This document shows positions 15,137 to 23,118 of a DNA stretch of 25,031 nucleotides, piece by piece (the stretch's first letter is position 1; each line of letters starts with the position of its first letter). The stretch spans positions 1-25,031 of the forward strand of contig JAVBRU010000076.1 in NCBI GenBank assembly GCA_031547595.1. Direction: 5' to 3'. The position numbers and the translations under genes were made by a program. The DNA is from JAVBRU01 sp031547595. Its GTDB lineage: Bacteria; Bacillota; Clostridia; Christensenellales; Aristaeellaceae. A model generated the notes under the pieces. The model was not told the DNA's origin, searched no databases, and worked only from the letters and a program-made list of their open reading frames with translations.

Positions 15137-16132
15137 ATGACCACCAAAGAGATCGCGCAGCTGGCTGGGGTGTCCCGCGGCACGGTAGACAGGGTACTGC
15201 ACGGGCGAGGCGGCGTCAACGAAGAGACGCGCAAACGCATTTTGGACATCGCGCGAGATTATACGCCTTCGCGTGCGGGCAAGGCGCTGGTCACCAAAGC
15301 GCCCATCCGCATTGGCATAGTGATCAACAACACCGGCAATCCATTTTTTGACGATGTGCTGCGCGGCATGGACGACGCGGTGCGGGATTATGCGGACTTC
15401 CCTCTGGAGGTGCTGGTGCGTCCGCTGCGCGGCTATGCGCCGGGGGAGCAATTGAAGGCGCTGGATGGCCTGGAAGAATTGCGCGGCCTGCTGATCACCC
15501 CGGTCAATCACCCCATGATTGCACGGCGTATTGATGAAATGACGATGGCAGGCTGTCCGGTGATCGCCGTGAATACCGATGTGGAGCATTGCAAACGCAT
15601 ATTGTATGTGGGCTGCAATGACACCATGGCGGGGCGAACGGCAGGGCAATTGATGGCGCTGATGTGCCAGAGCACCCCCAGGGCGCTGGTGGTGGTAGGC
15701 TCGCTGACATTGCTTGGGCATCAGCAACGTGCGGCAGGGTTTGAGGAAGCACTGAAGAATGTCTGGCCAGATGCGCAAATCACGGTGGTAGAGAACAACG
15801 ACGACGACGCGCAGAGCTTTTCTGTGGTGCAAGCGGCCTTACAGGACAGCGACGATTGCGTATACTTTGCCGCCGCAGGCGCGGTGGCGGGCGTGCAGGC
15901 ATGCGAGGAGCGCGGTATCAACCCCCGGCGCATCATTACATCGGACGCCACGCCGGATATCAGCGAGCTTGTGCAAGCAGGGCGCGTGGCGGCCACGATC
16001 TGCCAGCAGCCCTATCTGCAGGGCTATCAGGCCATGAAAGCGCTGCTGGCGTTGGTGCTGTTTGACACGAACCCCGAAAAAGACAAGTGGTTTACCCAAA
16101 GCGAAATCAAGTTACGCTATCATCTACAATAA
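15137..16132 (+). CDS. LacI-family transcriptional regulator of the xylose operon
   Basis: The 331-residue regulator has an N-terminal LacI helix-turn-helix (TTKEIAQLAGVSRGTVDRVL, residues 2-21) and a hinge near residues 45-55 (DYTPSRAGKAL). A type-1 periplasmic-binding-protein-like sensor domain follows (IRIGIVINNTGNPFFDDVLRG; LLITPVNHPMIARRI; VIAVNTDV; RRIITSDATPD). The recognition helix reads GTVDRVLHGRGG rather than the common ATVSRVLNG, a variant subgroup. As first gene of an operon with xylA and xylB it probably senses xylose or a close pentose, but the ligand is not visible. GGAGG at 15125-15129 precedes the ATG by 7 bases. Control is likely autogenous through the palindrome at 15101-15114. 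Confidence 0.9.
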   Translation: MTTKEIAQLAGVSRGTVDRVLHGRGGVNEETRKRILDIARDYTPSRAGKALVTKAPIRIGIVINNTGNPFFDDVLRGMDDAVRDYADFPLEVLVRPLRGYAPGEQLKALDGLEELRGLLITPVNHPMIARRIDEMTMAGCPVIAVNTDVEHCKRILYVGCNDTMAGRTAGQLMALMCQSTPRALVVVGSLTLLGHQQRAAGFEEALKNVWPDAQITVVENNDDDAQSFSVVQAALQDSDDCVYFAAAGAVAGVQACEERGINPRRIITSDATPDISELVQAGRVAATICQQPYLQGYQAMKALLALVLFDTNPEKDKWFTQSEIKLRYHLQ

Positions 16133-16146
16133 GGAGGAACACAACC

Positions 16147-17460
16147 ATGGAATTCTACAAGGGCATTGGCAAGGTGAAATTTGAGGGCAAAAAGACAGAC
16201 AATCCGCTGGCGTTCCGTTTCTATAACCCCGACGAGGTAGTCGCGGGCAAGACCATGCGCGAGCAACTGAAGTTCGCGATGTCCTACTGGCACACCATGT
16301 GCGGCGATGGCACGGATATGTTTGGCGTGGGCACGCACGACAAGGTGTATAACGCGGATTGCGTGATGGAAAACGCCAGGCAAAAGGCGTATGCCGCCTT
16401 TGAGCTGATGGACAAACTGGACATCGATTATTATTGCTTCCACGACCGCGACATCGCGCCCGAGGGCAGCAGCCTGAAAGAGAGCAACGAGCGCCTTGAC
16501 GTGATTGCCGATTTGCTTTTGCAGCTGCAGGCGCAGTATGGAAAAAAGCTCCTGTGGGGCACCGCCAACTGCTTTGCCAACCCCCGCTATATGCACGGCG
16601 CGGGCACTGCGCCCAATGCCGATGTGTTTGCCTTTGCGGCGGCGCAGATCAAAAAAGCCATTGAGCTGACCGTCAAGCTGGGCGGCAACGGCTATGTGTT
16701 CTGGGGCGGGCGCGAGGGCTACGAAACGCTGCTGAACACCGATATGGGCTTCGAATTGGACAACATGGCGCGGCTTTTGACAATGGCGCGCGACTATGCG
16801 CGGTCTATTGGATTCAAGGGAGATTTCTATATCGAGCCCAAGCCGAAGGAACCCACCAAGCACCAGTACGATTTCGACGTCGCGACCGTGATGAACTTCC
16901 TGCGCAAGTACAACCTGACTGGTGACTTCAAAATGAACATTGAAGCCAACCATGCCACCCTCGCGCAGCACACCTTCCAGCATGAGCTGGCCGTCGCCCG
17001 TGCCAACAACGCCTTTGGCAGTATCGATGCCAACCAGGGCGACCTGCTGCTGGGCTGGGATACCGACCAGTTCCCCACCAACATCTATGAGGCTGCGCTG
17101 TGCATGCTGGAAGTGCTCAAGGCCGGCGGCTTCACCAACGGCGGGCTTAACTTTGACGCCAAGACGCGCCGCGGCTCCTACGAGAAGGAAGACATCTTCC
17201 ACGCCTACATCGCGGGCATGGACGGCTTTGCGCTGGGCCTTCGCATTGCGGATAAAATTCAAAAAGATGGCCGCATTGACGGGTTTGTGCAAAAGCGCTA
17301 TGCGTCCTATCAGGATGGCATCGGCAAAAAGATCGTGAATGGCACCGCCTCCATCCAGGAGCTGGAGCAGTACGCGTTGGGTATGGGCGATGTGAGCACC
17401 AACCAGAGCGGCCGCCAGGAGTATTTGGAGAACATCCTCAACGAGATTATGTTTGGATAA
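16147..17460 (+). CDS. xylA: Xylose isomerase
   Basis: The 437-residue class II xylose isomerase converts D-xylose to D-xylulose using two divalent metal ions. All active-site groups are present: His99 and Asp102 in FHDRDIAPEG, Glu230 and Lys232 in IEPKPKEPTKHQ, Glu266 and His269 in IEANHATLA, Asp294 in GSIDANQGD, and Asp305/Asp307 in GWDTDQFP. VFWGGREGYETLLNT is also diagnostic. The start is the ATG at 16147, preceded by AAGGAGG (16131-16137) that overlaps the stop of the regulator gene. The in-frame upstream start at 16087 would lie inside that gene and is rejected. It is followed by xylB after 15 bases. Confidence 0.98.
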   Translation: MEFYKGIGKVKFEGKKTDNPLAFRFYNPDEVVAGKTMREQLKFAMSYWHTMCGDGTDMFGVGTHDKVYNADCVMENARQKAYAAFELMDKLDIDYYCFHDRDIAPEGSSLKESNERLDVIADLLLQLQAQYGKKLLWGTANCFANPRYMHGAGTAPNADVFAFAAAQIKKAIELTVKLGGNGYVFWGGREGYETLLNTDMGFELDNMARLLTMARDYARSIGFKGDFYIEPKPKEPTKHQYDFDVATVMNFLRKYNLTGDFKMNIEANHATLAQHTFQHELAVARANNAFGSIDANQGDLLLGWDTDQFPTNIYEAALCMLEVLKAGGFTNGGLNFDAKTRRGSYEKEDIFHAYIAGMDGFALGLRIADKIQKDGRIDGFVQKRYASYQDGIGKKIVNGTASIQELEQYALGMGDVSTNQSGRQEYLENILNEIMFG

Positions 17461-17475
17461 CGGGGGTTGAAGGCA

Positions 17476-18996
17476 ATGGCTTATTTACTGGGAATTGACA
17501 TTGGCACCTCCGGCACCAAGACCGTGCTGTTCCGGGAGGACGGCACGGCGGTGGCCAGCTATACCGGCGAGTATGGCATGGCGCAGCCCAAAAACGGCTG
17601 GGCGGAGCAAAACCCTGCAGACTGGTGGGATGCCGTGGTGGATGGCATCCGCGCCGTGCTGCAAAAGAGTGGCGCCCACAAGAACGATATCAAGGGCATC
17701 GGCCTTTCCGGCCAGATGCACGGCATGACGCTGCTGGATAAGGCCAACAATGTGCTGCGGCCTGCCATCATCTGGTGTGACCAGCGCACTGCTGTGGAAT
17801 GCGCCGAGATTGAAGAAACCATGGGCGGCCGCAGCCGCGTGATCGATATCACTGCCAACCCGGCGCTGACGGGCTTCACAGCGGGCAAGATCATGTGGGT
17901 CAAGAAGCACGAGCCCGAGATTTACGAAAAAGTGCGCCACATCCTGCTGCCCAAGGATTACATCCGCCTGCTGCTCACCGGCGAATACGCCACTGAGGTG
18001 TCGGACGCCAGCGGTATGCAGCTGCTGGACGTGCCGGGGCGCAAATGGTCGGACGAAATGCTCGATAAGCTGGGCATTGAAAAATCTTTCCTTGGCAAGG
18101 TGTACGAATCCTGCGAGGTGACGGGTACCGTAGACAAAAAAGCTGCCGAAATCACCGGCCTTGCCGAGGGCACCCTTGTGGTGGGCGGCGCGGGCGACAA
18201 TGCCGCTGCCGCCGTGGGCACGGGCGTGGTCAAAAACGGACGCGCCTTCACCACCATCGGCACCAGCGGCGTGGTGTTTGCGCACAGCGACAACGTGACC
18301 ATCGACCCGAACGGCCGCGTCCACACCTTCTGCTGCGCCGTGCCCGGCGCGTGGCATGTGATGGGCGTCACCCAGGGCGCGGGGCTGTCGCTCAAATGGT
18401 TCCGCGACAATTTCTGCGCAGCCGAAATGCAGGCAGCCGGGCAGATGGGCGTGGACGCATATGATCTGATCAACGCGGAAGTCGCGCAGTCCCCCATCGG
18501 CGCGAACAGGCTGTTTTACCTGCCCTACCTGATGGGCGAGCGCACGCCGCACCTGGATGCGGATTGCCGCGGCGCGTTTATCGGCCTGTCCGCCATGCAC
18601 CAGCGCAGGGATCTCCTGCGCGCTGTGATGGAGGGCGTGTCCTACTCCCTCAAGGATTGCATCTCTGTGTTTGACGAAATGGGTGTGGGCATTGATCACA
18701 TGGCCGCGTGCGGCGGCGGCTCCAGAAGCCCCTTGTGGCGCGAAATGCTGGCGAATCTGTACGGCTGCGACATCATGACCGTCAAGGGCGAAGGCCCGGC
18801 ACTGGGCGTGGCGCTGCTGGCAGGCGTGGGCGCAGGGCTGTATAGCAGCGTGCCCGAAGCCTGCGACGCTGCGATTCAATATGGCACCGCGCAGTCCCCG
18901 GGTGCAGACGCGGCGCAGTATCTGAAGCAATATGATTTCTACCGCACGCTCTATCCCGCGCTGAAGGGTGCCTATAAGTCACTGGCGGCGCTGTAA
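17476..18996 (+). CDS. xylB: Xylulokinase
   Basis: The 506-residue FGGY-family sugar kinase phosphorylates D-xylulose to xylulose 5-phosphate for the pentose phosphate or phosphoketolase pathway. The N-terminal phosphate motif LLGIDIGTSGTKTVLF, the xylulokinase signature GLSGQMHGMTLLD and WCDQRTAVE are present. The second-domain ATP motifs are GGAGDNAAAAVGTG, TIGTSGVV, PYLMGERTPHLD and ACGGGSRSPLWREMLANL. The ATG at 17476 is chosen over the TTG at 17467: it has GGGGG nine bases upstream and gives the standard N-terminus. A strong terminator follows at 19013, so the operon is lacI-xylA-xylB only. A xylose transporter is not in this operon. Confidence 0.97.
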   Translation: MAYLLGIDIGTSGTKTVLFREDGTAVASYTGEYGMAQPKNGWAEQNPADWWDAVVDGIRAVLQKSGAHKNDIKGIGLSGQMHGMTLLDKANNVLRPAIIWCDQRTAVECAEIEETMGGRSRVIDITANPALTGFTAGKIMWVKKHEPEIYEKVRHILLPKDYIRLLLTGEYATEVSDASGMQLLDVPGRKWSDEMLDKLGIEKSFLGKVYESCEVTGTVDKKAAEITGLAEGTLVVGGAGDNAAAAVGTGVVKNGRAFTTIGTSGVVFAHSDNVTIDPNGRVHTFCCAVPGAWHVMGVTQGAGLSLKWFRDNFCAAEMQAAGQMGVDAYDLINAEVAQSPIGANRLFYLPYLMGERTPHLDADCRGAFIGLSAMHQRRDLLRAVMEGVSYSLKDCISVFDEMGVGIDHMAACGGGSRSPLWREMLANLYGCDIMTVKGEGPALGVALLAGVGAGLYSSVPEACDAAIQYGTAQSPGADAAQYLKQYDFYRTLYPALKGAYKSLAAL

Positions 18997-19012
18997 AAGC
19001 ACATCAAACAAG

Positions 19013-19044
19013 AAAGAACAGGGCTTCATCCCCTGTTCTTTTTT
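19013..19044 (+). terminator. Intrinsic terminator after xylB
   Basis: AAAGAACAGGG (19013-19023) pairs perfectly with CCCTGTTCTTT (19031-19041) across a 7-base loop, and the run of T continues to 19044. This is a textbook rho-independent terminator 17 bases after the xylB stop. Confidence 0.93.
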
Positions 19045-19461
19045 ATATGTATAAACATCATGGATGATGCAAGTATTTGTTCATTTTTACCGAACAAATG
19101 CAAAGATTATATGGATTAAAGGAATAAATTATAAGAACAAATTCGGGAAAATATGGTTTGTAGTGCCTTGGGAGCACTTGTCTATGCTTGTGCATTTATG
19201 CAATATTTTGTCCTAATCGCGCAAAAACGTGGTGTTTTTGCGGCATCACCCTCCAATTGATCACAAGTTTGCGTACTAGTTAGTGACGTGCGATAAAATT
19301 CATGAACCGGAGCACTTGACAGGTATGTATCGATATGGTATAATTCATCCCAGAACATCCGAAACGGATTTGTTTAAAACTATGCAAGAGCGGTACGTGC
19401 GGGACACAGGCGTTTGAATTTGTGTTTGCCGTTTTGGCTCTGGGTGAAAGGAGAACTGCCT
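19045..19461 (+). promoter_or_regulatory. Long non-coding regulatory region upstream of the second transporter
   Basis: This stretch is AT-richer than its neighbours and contains no convincing gene. It holds several perfect inverted repeats: ATTTGTTC/GAACAAAT (19075-19082/19092-19099), CGCAAAAAC/GTTTTTGCG (19220-19228/19234-19242), AGTGC/GCACT (19162-19166/19074-offset partner at 19174-19178) and TGCATTTATGCA (19191-19202). The 10-mer GGAGCACTTG occurs at 19171-19180 and again at 19309-19318, where it overlaps the -35 box. Downstream of the promoter is an untranslated leader of about 110 bases containing ATCCG-AAA-CGGAT at 19357-19369. Confidence 0.6.
19316..19344 (+). promoter_or_regulatory. 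Consensus promoter of the LplB-LplC-binding-protein operon
   Basis: TTGACA (19316-19321) and TATAAT (19339-19344) match the SigA consensus perfectly with 17-base spacing. A promoter this strong usually needs repression, and the surrounding repeats are candidate sites. Transcription should start near 19351. Confidence 0.88.
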
Positions 19462-20418
19462 TTGAGCGTAAAGAACATCAGCAAACCTGTCACATTGCGG
19501 CCTTTGAAACACCGCAACAAAGTGCTCAATAACATTTGGCGAAACCGTTATATATACATGATGGTATTGCCTGTGGTGGCATACCTCATTCTGGTTAAGT
19601 ACATGCCCTTGTGGTTTTTACGCACGTCGTTCTACGATTATAAGCTGCGTCTGGGATTTTCGGGTTCCAAGTATGTGGGCTGGGACAACTTTGAACGCCT
19701 GTTCACCAATCCGGATTTGATCACCTACATCGTCAACACCCTGACGCTTAACTTCAGCGCGTTGATATTGCTGTTCCCGGCACCGCTGATTTTTGCCGTT
19801 CTGCTTAACGAGCTGCGCAGCAAATCCTACAAAAAGATCGTGCAGACGGTGTCTTATCTGCCGCACTTTGTGTCCACCGTCGTGCTGGTGTCCATCATCA
19901 CCACGCTGATTTCTCCCAGCATTGGCTCCCTATCCAAGCTGATGCGGTCAATGGGGTATACCCCGATAGACTACCTCAGCTCCCCCAAATACTTTGTGGC
20001 CATCAACGTTATATCGGGCTTTTGGCAATCTGTGGGCTGGGAGGCGATCATCTATGTGGCGGCGCTGGCCGGGATCGATCATACCTTGTACGAGGCCGCA
20101 CGCATTGACGGCGCCAGCCGCTGGAAGCAAACGCTGCACGTCACGCTGCCCGGACTGTCCACCACGTTTATTCTGCTGCTAATCATGCAGATTGGCCGCA
20201 TGCTGAGCGTCAACTTCGAAAAGGTCTTCCTGTTGCAAAACAACCTCAACCTCTCGGTATCCGAGATGTTGCCCACGTTTGTATACAAGACGGCCATGGT
20301 CAACGGCAAATACGGCTACGCCTCGGCGGCCGGCCTGTTCAACTCCGTGATCAGCGTGATCCTGGTGGTCACCGCCAACTTTGTCAGCAAGAAGGTTTCT
20401 GAAACCTCGCTATTCTAA
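19462..20418 (+). CDS. ABC transporter permease, LplB/YteP-like (CUT1)
   Basis: This 318-residue permease belongs to the LplB subgroup that serves oligosaccharide and glycan-fragment uptake. It has a basic N-terminus, a first membrane segment (YIYMMVLPVVAYLILVKYMPL), then GLRTSF-like sequence WFLRTSFYDYKLRLG and the domain YVGWDNFERLF. The EAA loop EAARIDGASRWKQTLHVTLPG lies near residue 211. The C-terminal NSVISVILVVTANFVSKKVSETSLF is typical. I start it at the TTG at 19462, which has AAGGAG at 19448-19453 with 8-base spacing; the upstream TTG at 19414 has no ribosome binding site and adds an odd Trp/Cys-rich stretch. No ATPase is encoded alongside. Confidence 0.92.
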   Translation: MSVKNISKPVTLRPLKHRNKVLNNIWRNRYIYMMVLPVVAYLILVKYMPLWFLRTSFYDYKLRLGFSGSKYVGWDNFERLFTNPDLITYIVNTLTLNFSALILLFPAPLIFAVLLNELRSKSYKKIVQTVSYLPHFVSTVVLVSIITTLISPSIGSLSKLMRSMGYTPIDYLSSPKYFVAINVISGFWQSVGWEAIIYVAALAGIDHTLYEAARIDGASRWKQTLHVTLPGLSTTFILLLIMQIGRMLSVNFEKVFLLQNNLNLSVSEMLPTFVYKTAMVNGKYGYASAAGLFNSVISVILVVTANFVSKKVSETSLF

Positions 20419-20433
20419 CGAAAGGAGCAGTGA

Positions 20434-21369
20434 ATGATGGCGCAAGCAACAGTGAAGCGCAAGTCCCGCTACGAAGGCGATTTCATTCGCCGTTCCACGG
20501 GGGAAAAGATTTTTTCGGTGTTCAACATCGTTCTGATGTTTTTGCTCACCTGTATGTTCCTCTATCCCATCCTCAATATGGTTTCCATTTCGCTGAGTGA
20601 TCAGTATGCGGTGCTCCGCGCTGAGGTGACGTTCTATCCTGTGGGCTTTACTACCCAGGCGTACAGCCATATCCTCAAATCCAACGATCTGTTCCGTTCC
20701 ATCGGCAACACTGCGTTTGTGGCGGGCATTGGCTGTGTGTGTGGCCTTCTGCTGATGAGTTTGGCTGCCTACCCCCTGGCCTTCGGTGATTTTTACGGCA
20801 AAAAGGTTTTTAATATCCTGATTCTGCTCACGATGTGGTTTTCCGCCGGCATCATTCCGGTGTACCTCAACATGAAGGAGCTGGGGCTGCTCAACTCTTT
20901 GTGGTCGCTGATTGTCAACAATATGCTGACGGCATATTACGTGGTCATCCTGCGCAGCAATTTTGAGGCCATCCCGATGTCGATTGTGGAATCCGCCCGC
21001 ATTGACGGCGCGAATGACTTCCGCATTCTGTTCAAGCTGATCCTGCCCCTCTCCAAGCCTGCCTTGGCCACATTGGCGCTGTGGATTATCGTCAGCCACT
21101 GGAACGCGTATCTGGAGCCTTTGATGTTTCTGACCACCCGCACCAGCTACACCCTGCAGATGATTCTCAAGGAAATGGTGCTCAGCGCCGAGGCGTCTAT
21201 CTACAACGTAGCCGCTGTCAGCGATACCACCACCAGCGGCGCGGTCGCCCTGGGTCAACAGGTGAGAAATGCCGTATTGGTCATATCCATGATCCCGATG
21301 GTCATTTTATATCCCTTCATTCAGCGCTACTTCATTAGCGGCGTCATGCTGGGCTCGGTGAAGGGCTAA
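20434..21369 (+). CDS. ABC transporter permease, LplC/YtcP-like (CUT1)
   Basis: The 311-residue partner permease has a basic N-terminus (KRKSRYEGDFIRRSTGEKIF), a first membrane segment (FNIVLMFLLTCMFLYPILNMVSISLS) and the YtcP-type sequence FYPVGFTTQAYSHIL. The EAA loop is ESARIDGANDFRILFKLILPLSKP near residue 186, and the C-terminus YPFIQRYFISGVMLGSVKG is the conserved family ending. AAAGGAG at 20421-20427 precedes two tandem ATG codons (20434 and 20437); either may be used. It should pair with the product of 19462-20418. The LplB/LplC subgroup commonly imports plant cell-wall or host-glycan oligosaccharides, so a simple monosaccharide is less likely. Confidence 0.93.
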   Translation: MMAQATVKRKSRYEGDFIRRSTGEKIFSVFNIVLMFLLTCMFLYPILNMVSISLSDQYAVLRAEVTFYPVGFTTQAYSHILKSNDLFRSIGNTAFVAGIGCVCGLLLMSLAAYPLAFGDFYGKKVFNILILLTMWFSAGIIPVYLNMKELGLLNSLWSLIVNNMLTAYYVVILRSNFEAIPMSIVESARIDGANDFRILFKLILPLSKPALATLALWIIVSHWNAYLEPLMFLTTRTSYTLQMILKEMVLSAEASIYNVAAVSDTTTSGAVALGQQVRNAVLVISMIPMVILYPFIQRYFISGVMLGSVKG

Positions 21370-21378
21370 CCAAGTTCC

Positions 21379-21398
21379 AAACGAGAGTCGTCTCGTTT
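21379..21398 (+). promoter_or_regulatory. Intercistronic hairpin before the binding-protein gene
   Basis: AAACGAGA and TCTCGTTT form a perfect 8-bp stem with a GTCG loop between the LplC-like gene and the solute-binding-protein gene. The following TTTAAAATTATA is too mixed for a good terminator. It may stabilise the downstream transcript by marking a processed 5' end. TATACT at 21404-21409 resembles a -10 box, but no -35 is visible. Confidence 0.6.
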
Positions 21399-21430
21399 AA
21401 AATTATACTCTAGTAAAGGGAGGAAAATCC

Positions 21431-22990
21431 ATGAAGAAACTGGTCGCTCTGGCACTCGCGCTGGTAATGATGCTTTCCATCACCGCCGCTTTTGCAGAAA
21501 AATCCCCCAACCTGTACTTTGACGAAAAGGTCGTCGTCTCTGCGATGGGCATTCACTTCAACAGCTATCCCACCGAGTTTGACGGCTGCTACTACTTCCC
21601 CACCATCGAAGAGCGCATCAATGTTCGCTTCGAAATCGACTGGCGTACTGATACTGACTATGCCAATCAGGTTGCTGCCGCGCTGGGCGCAGGCAAACTG
21701 CCCGACATCATGGTCGCCGGTGCGTATGGCGTGATGAACCTGGTCAGCGAAGGCGCGATCATCCCCTTGGATGATTACCTCGACCTGATCCCCAACATCG
21801 TTGCCGCTGTTGGTGAAGACAGAATGGCTCACTGGCGTCAGGCCGATGGCCACATCTACACCATCCCCACCATCGTTGACGTGCCTGGCTCCCAGAGCGT
21901 GATGGTCCGTCAGGACTGGCTGGATGCCCTGGGCCTCGAGCTGCCCACCACGTGGGACGAGTGGCTGGTTGTGTGGCGCGCGATCCGTGACAACGATTGC
22001 AACGGCAATGGCGACCCCACAGACGAAATCCCCCTCGCGCTTGAAAAGGGCGCCAACGGCGAGCGCTGCGTTGCCAGCCTGATGAACGCGTTTGGCATCC
22101 GTGCTTCCTCCGACACCCAGTTCTGCGTGCTGGATGACGGCACCTATACCGTTGTGTACGAACATCCCCGCTTCCTGGAATTCCTCGAAGCTGTGCAGGG
22201 TCTGTACGCTGAAGGCATCCTGGACAAGGAATTTGCCACCCGCTATCAGGCTGAACTGTTTGCTGCGATGGACTCCAACCTGGTCGGCACTGCCATGACC
22301 TGGGCGGAGCGTGCGAAGCTGAGCACCTATGCCAACCGCGAAGGCGGCGACGAAGATGCCCTGTGGACCTGCGTGGCCCCCATCACCGGCCCTTATGGCG
22401 ATCAGATGACCCAGGAACGCGCCGCTGTCACCTCCGTGTGGTGCATCACTGCCGATGCTCTGGAAGCTGGCAAAGTTGAAGCCATTCTGAAGGCGTTTGA
22501 CTGGAACTTCAGCGAAGAAGGCATCATGCTGTACAACTACGGCCTTGAAGGCGTCACCTATGATATGGTGGATGGCAAGCCCGTGCTCCGTCCCGAGATC
22601 GTGGCCAATGGCTTTGTGGATTACCGCAGAACCGGTATGGAATACGAGCCCTTTGGCGGCAAGTGGCTGACCGATGCTTTCACCCAGTGCCTGTTTGGCG
22701 GCAAGACCATCGAAGAACTCGATGATGCTGCGGCCTCCTTCTACAGCGGCCTGGCCATCATCAACAACGGCCACTACTATGCAATGCCCCAGACCCTGGC
22801 CACCGAAGCGTACACCGATTACCGCGCTGAAGTGCTCACCAACGGCGCTGCCGTGCTGCGCGACCAGTGCATCGCCGGCCAGATCACCGTGGAAGAATTC
22901 GCTGCCAAGTACGAAGCGCTCAAGCCGCGCGGCCTGCAGAAGATCATCGATCAGGGCGCTGCTGCTTACGCTGCGATCGTTGGCGAATAA
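21431..22990 (+). CDS. ABC transporter solute-binding protein, LplA/YtcQ-like
   Basis: This 519-residue extracellular binding protein of the large CUT1 type is encoded after its two permeases. The N-terminal signal peptide is short and regular (KK, hydrophobic core LVALALALVMMLSITAA, cleavage after AFA near residue 21-22) and contains no cysteine, so it is not a lipoprotein. The mature protein has EERINVRFEIDW, AAALGAGKLPDIMVAG, DLIPNIVAAV, SVMVRQDWLDALGLELPTT and TDEIPLAL, all typical of LplA-like proteins. GDPTDEIP follows NDCNGNG, a possible calcium loop. AAAGGGAGG before the ATG is strong. Codon usage is very regular with many C-ending codons, consistent with high expression. The ligand is unknown, probably an oligosaccharide. 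Confidence 0.92.
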   Translation: MKKLVALALALVMMLSITAAFAEKSPNLYFDEKVVVSAMGIHFNSYPTEFDGCYYFPTIEERINVRFEIDWRTDTDYANQVAAALGAGKLPDIMVAGAYGVMNLVSEGAIIPLDDYLDLIPNIVAAVGEDRMAHWRQADGHIYTIPTIVDVPGSQSVMVRQDWLDALGLELPTTWDEWLVVWRAIRDNDCNGNGDPTDEIPLALEKGANGERCVASLMNAFGIRASSDTQFCVLDDGTYTVVYEHPRFLEFLEAVQGLYAEGILDKEFATRYQAELFAAMDSNLVGTAMTWAERAKLSTYANREGGDEDALWTCVAPITGPYGDQMTQERAAVTSVWCITADALEAGKVEAILKAFDWNFSEEGIMLYNYGLEGVTYDMVDGKPVLRPEIVANGFVDYRRTGMEYEPFGGKWLTDAFTQCLFGGKTIEELDDAAASFYSGLAIINNGHYYAMPQTLATEAYTDYRAEVLTNGAAVLRDQCIAGQITVEEFAAKYEALKPRGLQKIIDQGAAAYAAIVGE

Positions 22991-23021
22991 TCCTGTGCTA
23001 ACCGTCTTTTGTTAGACGACA

Positions 23022-23056
23022 AAAGGGGCATGAATCCCACGGGGTTCATGCCCTTT
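23022..23056 (+). terminator. Probable terminator after the binding-protein gene
   Basis: GGGCATGAATCC (23026-23037) pairs with GGTTCATGCCC (23042-23053), including one wobble, around a CACG loop. An AAA tract precedes it and a short TTT follows. The T-run is weak on the plus strand, so read-through towards the SIS gene is possible. A smaller hairpin, CGTCT/AGACG, lies at 23003-23018. Confidence 0.65.
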
Positions 23057-23083
23057 GCATGAAAACAAGGATTGTGTTATAAT
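23055..23083 (+). promoter_or_regulatory. Promoter of the double-SIS protein gene
   Basis: TTGCAT at 23055-23060 and TATAAT at 23078-23083 are 17 bases apart. The start point near 23090 leaves a leader of about 29 bases before the ATG at 23119. The -35 box abuts the preceding terminator stem. Confidence 0.75.
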
Positions 23084-23118
23084 TCTGGTACTATCCAATT
23101 TTTATGGAGGGCAAGGCT

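Noticed and set aside
16120..17292. Minus-strand open frame (390 codons) opposite xylA, with another at 4597-5595 opposite thiI
   Set aside because: The opposite strands encode complete enzymes with every catalytic residue; the antisense frames have no independent support.
17485..18930. Long minus-strand open frame (481 codons) opposite xylB
   Set aside because: It lies wholly opposite a complete xylB with all motifs, has a His/Ala/Arg-rich composition typical of antisense frames in GC-rich DNA, and has no ribosome binding site.
21410..22774. Long minus-strand open frame (454 codons) opposite the solute-binding protein gene
   Set aside because: It is a mirror of strong codon bias in a highly expressed gene; no recognisable domain, promoter or start signal.
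23104..23118. Upstream ATG as the start of the SIS gene
   Set aside because: It has no ribosome binding site and only about 14 bases of leader, while the ATG at 23119 has GGAGGG at a good distance.
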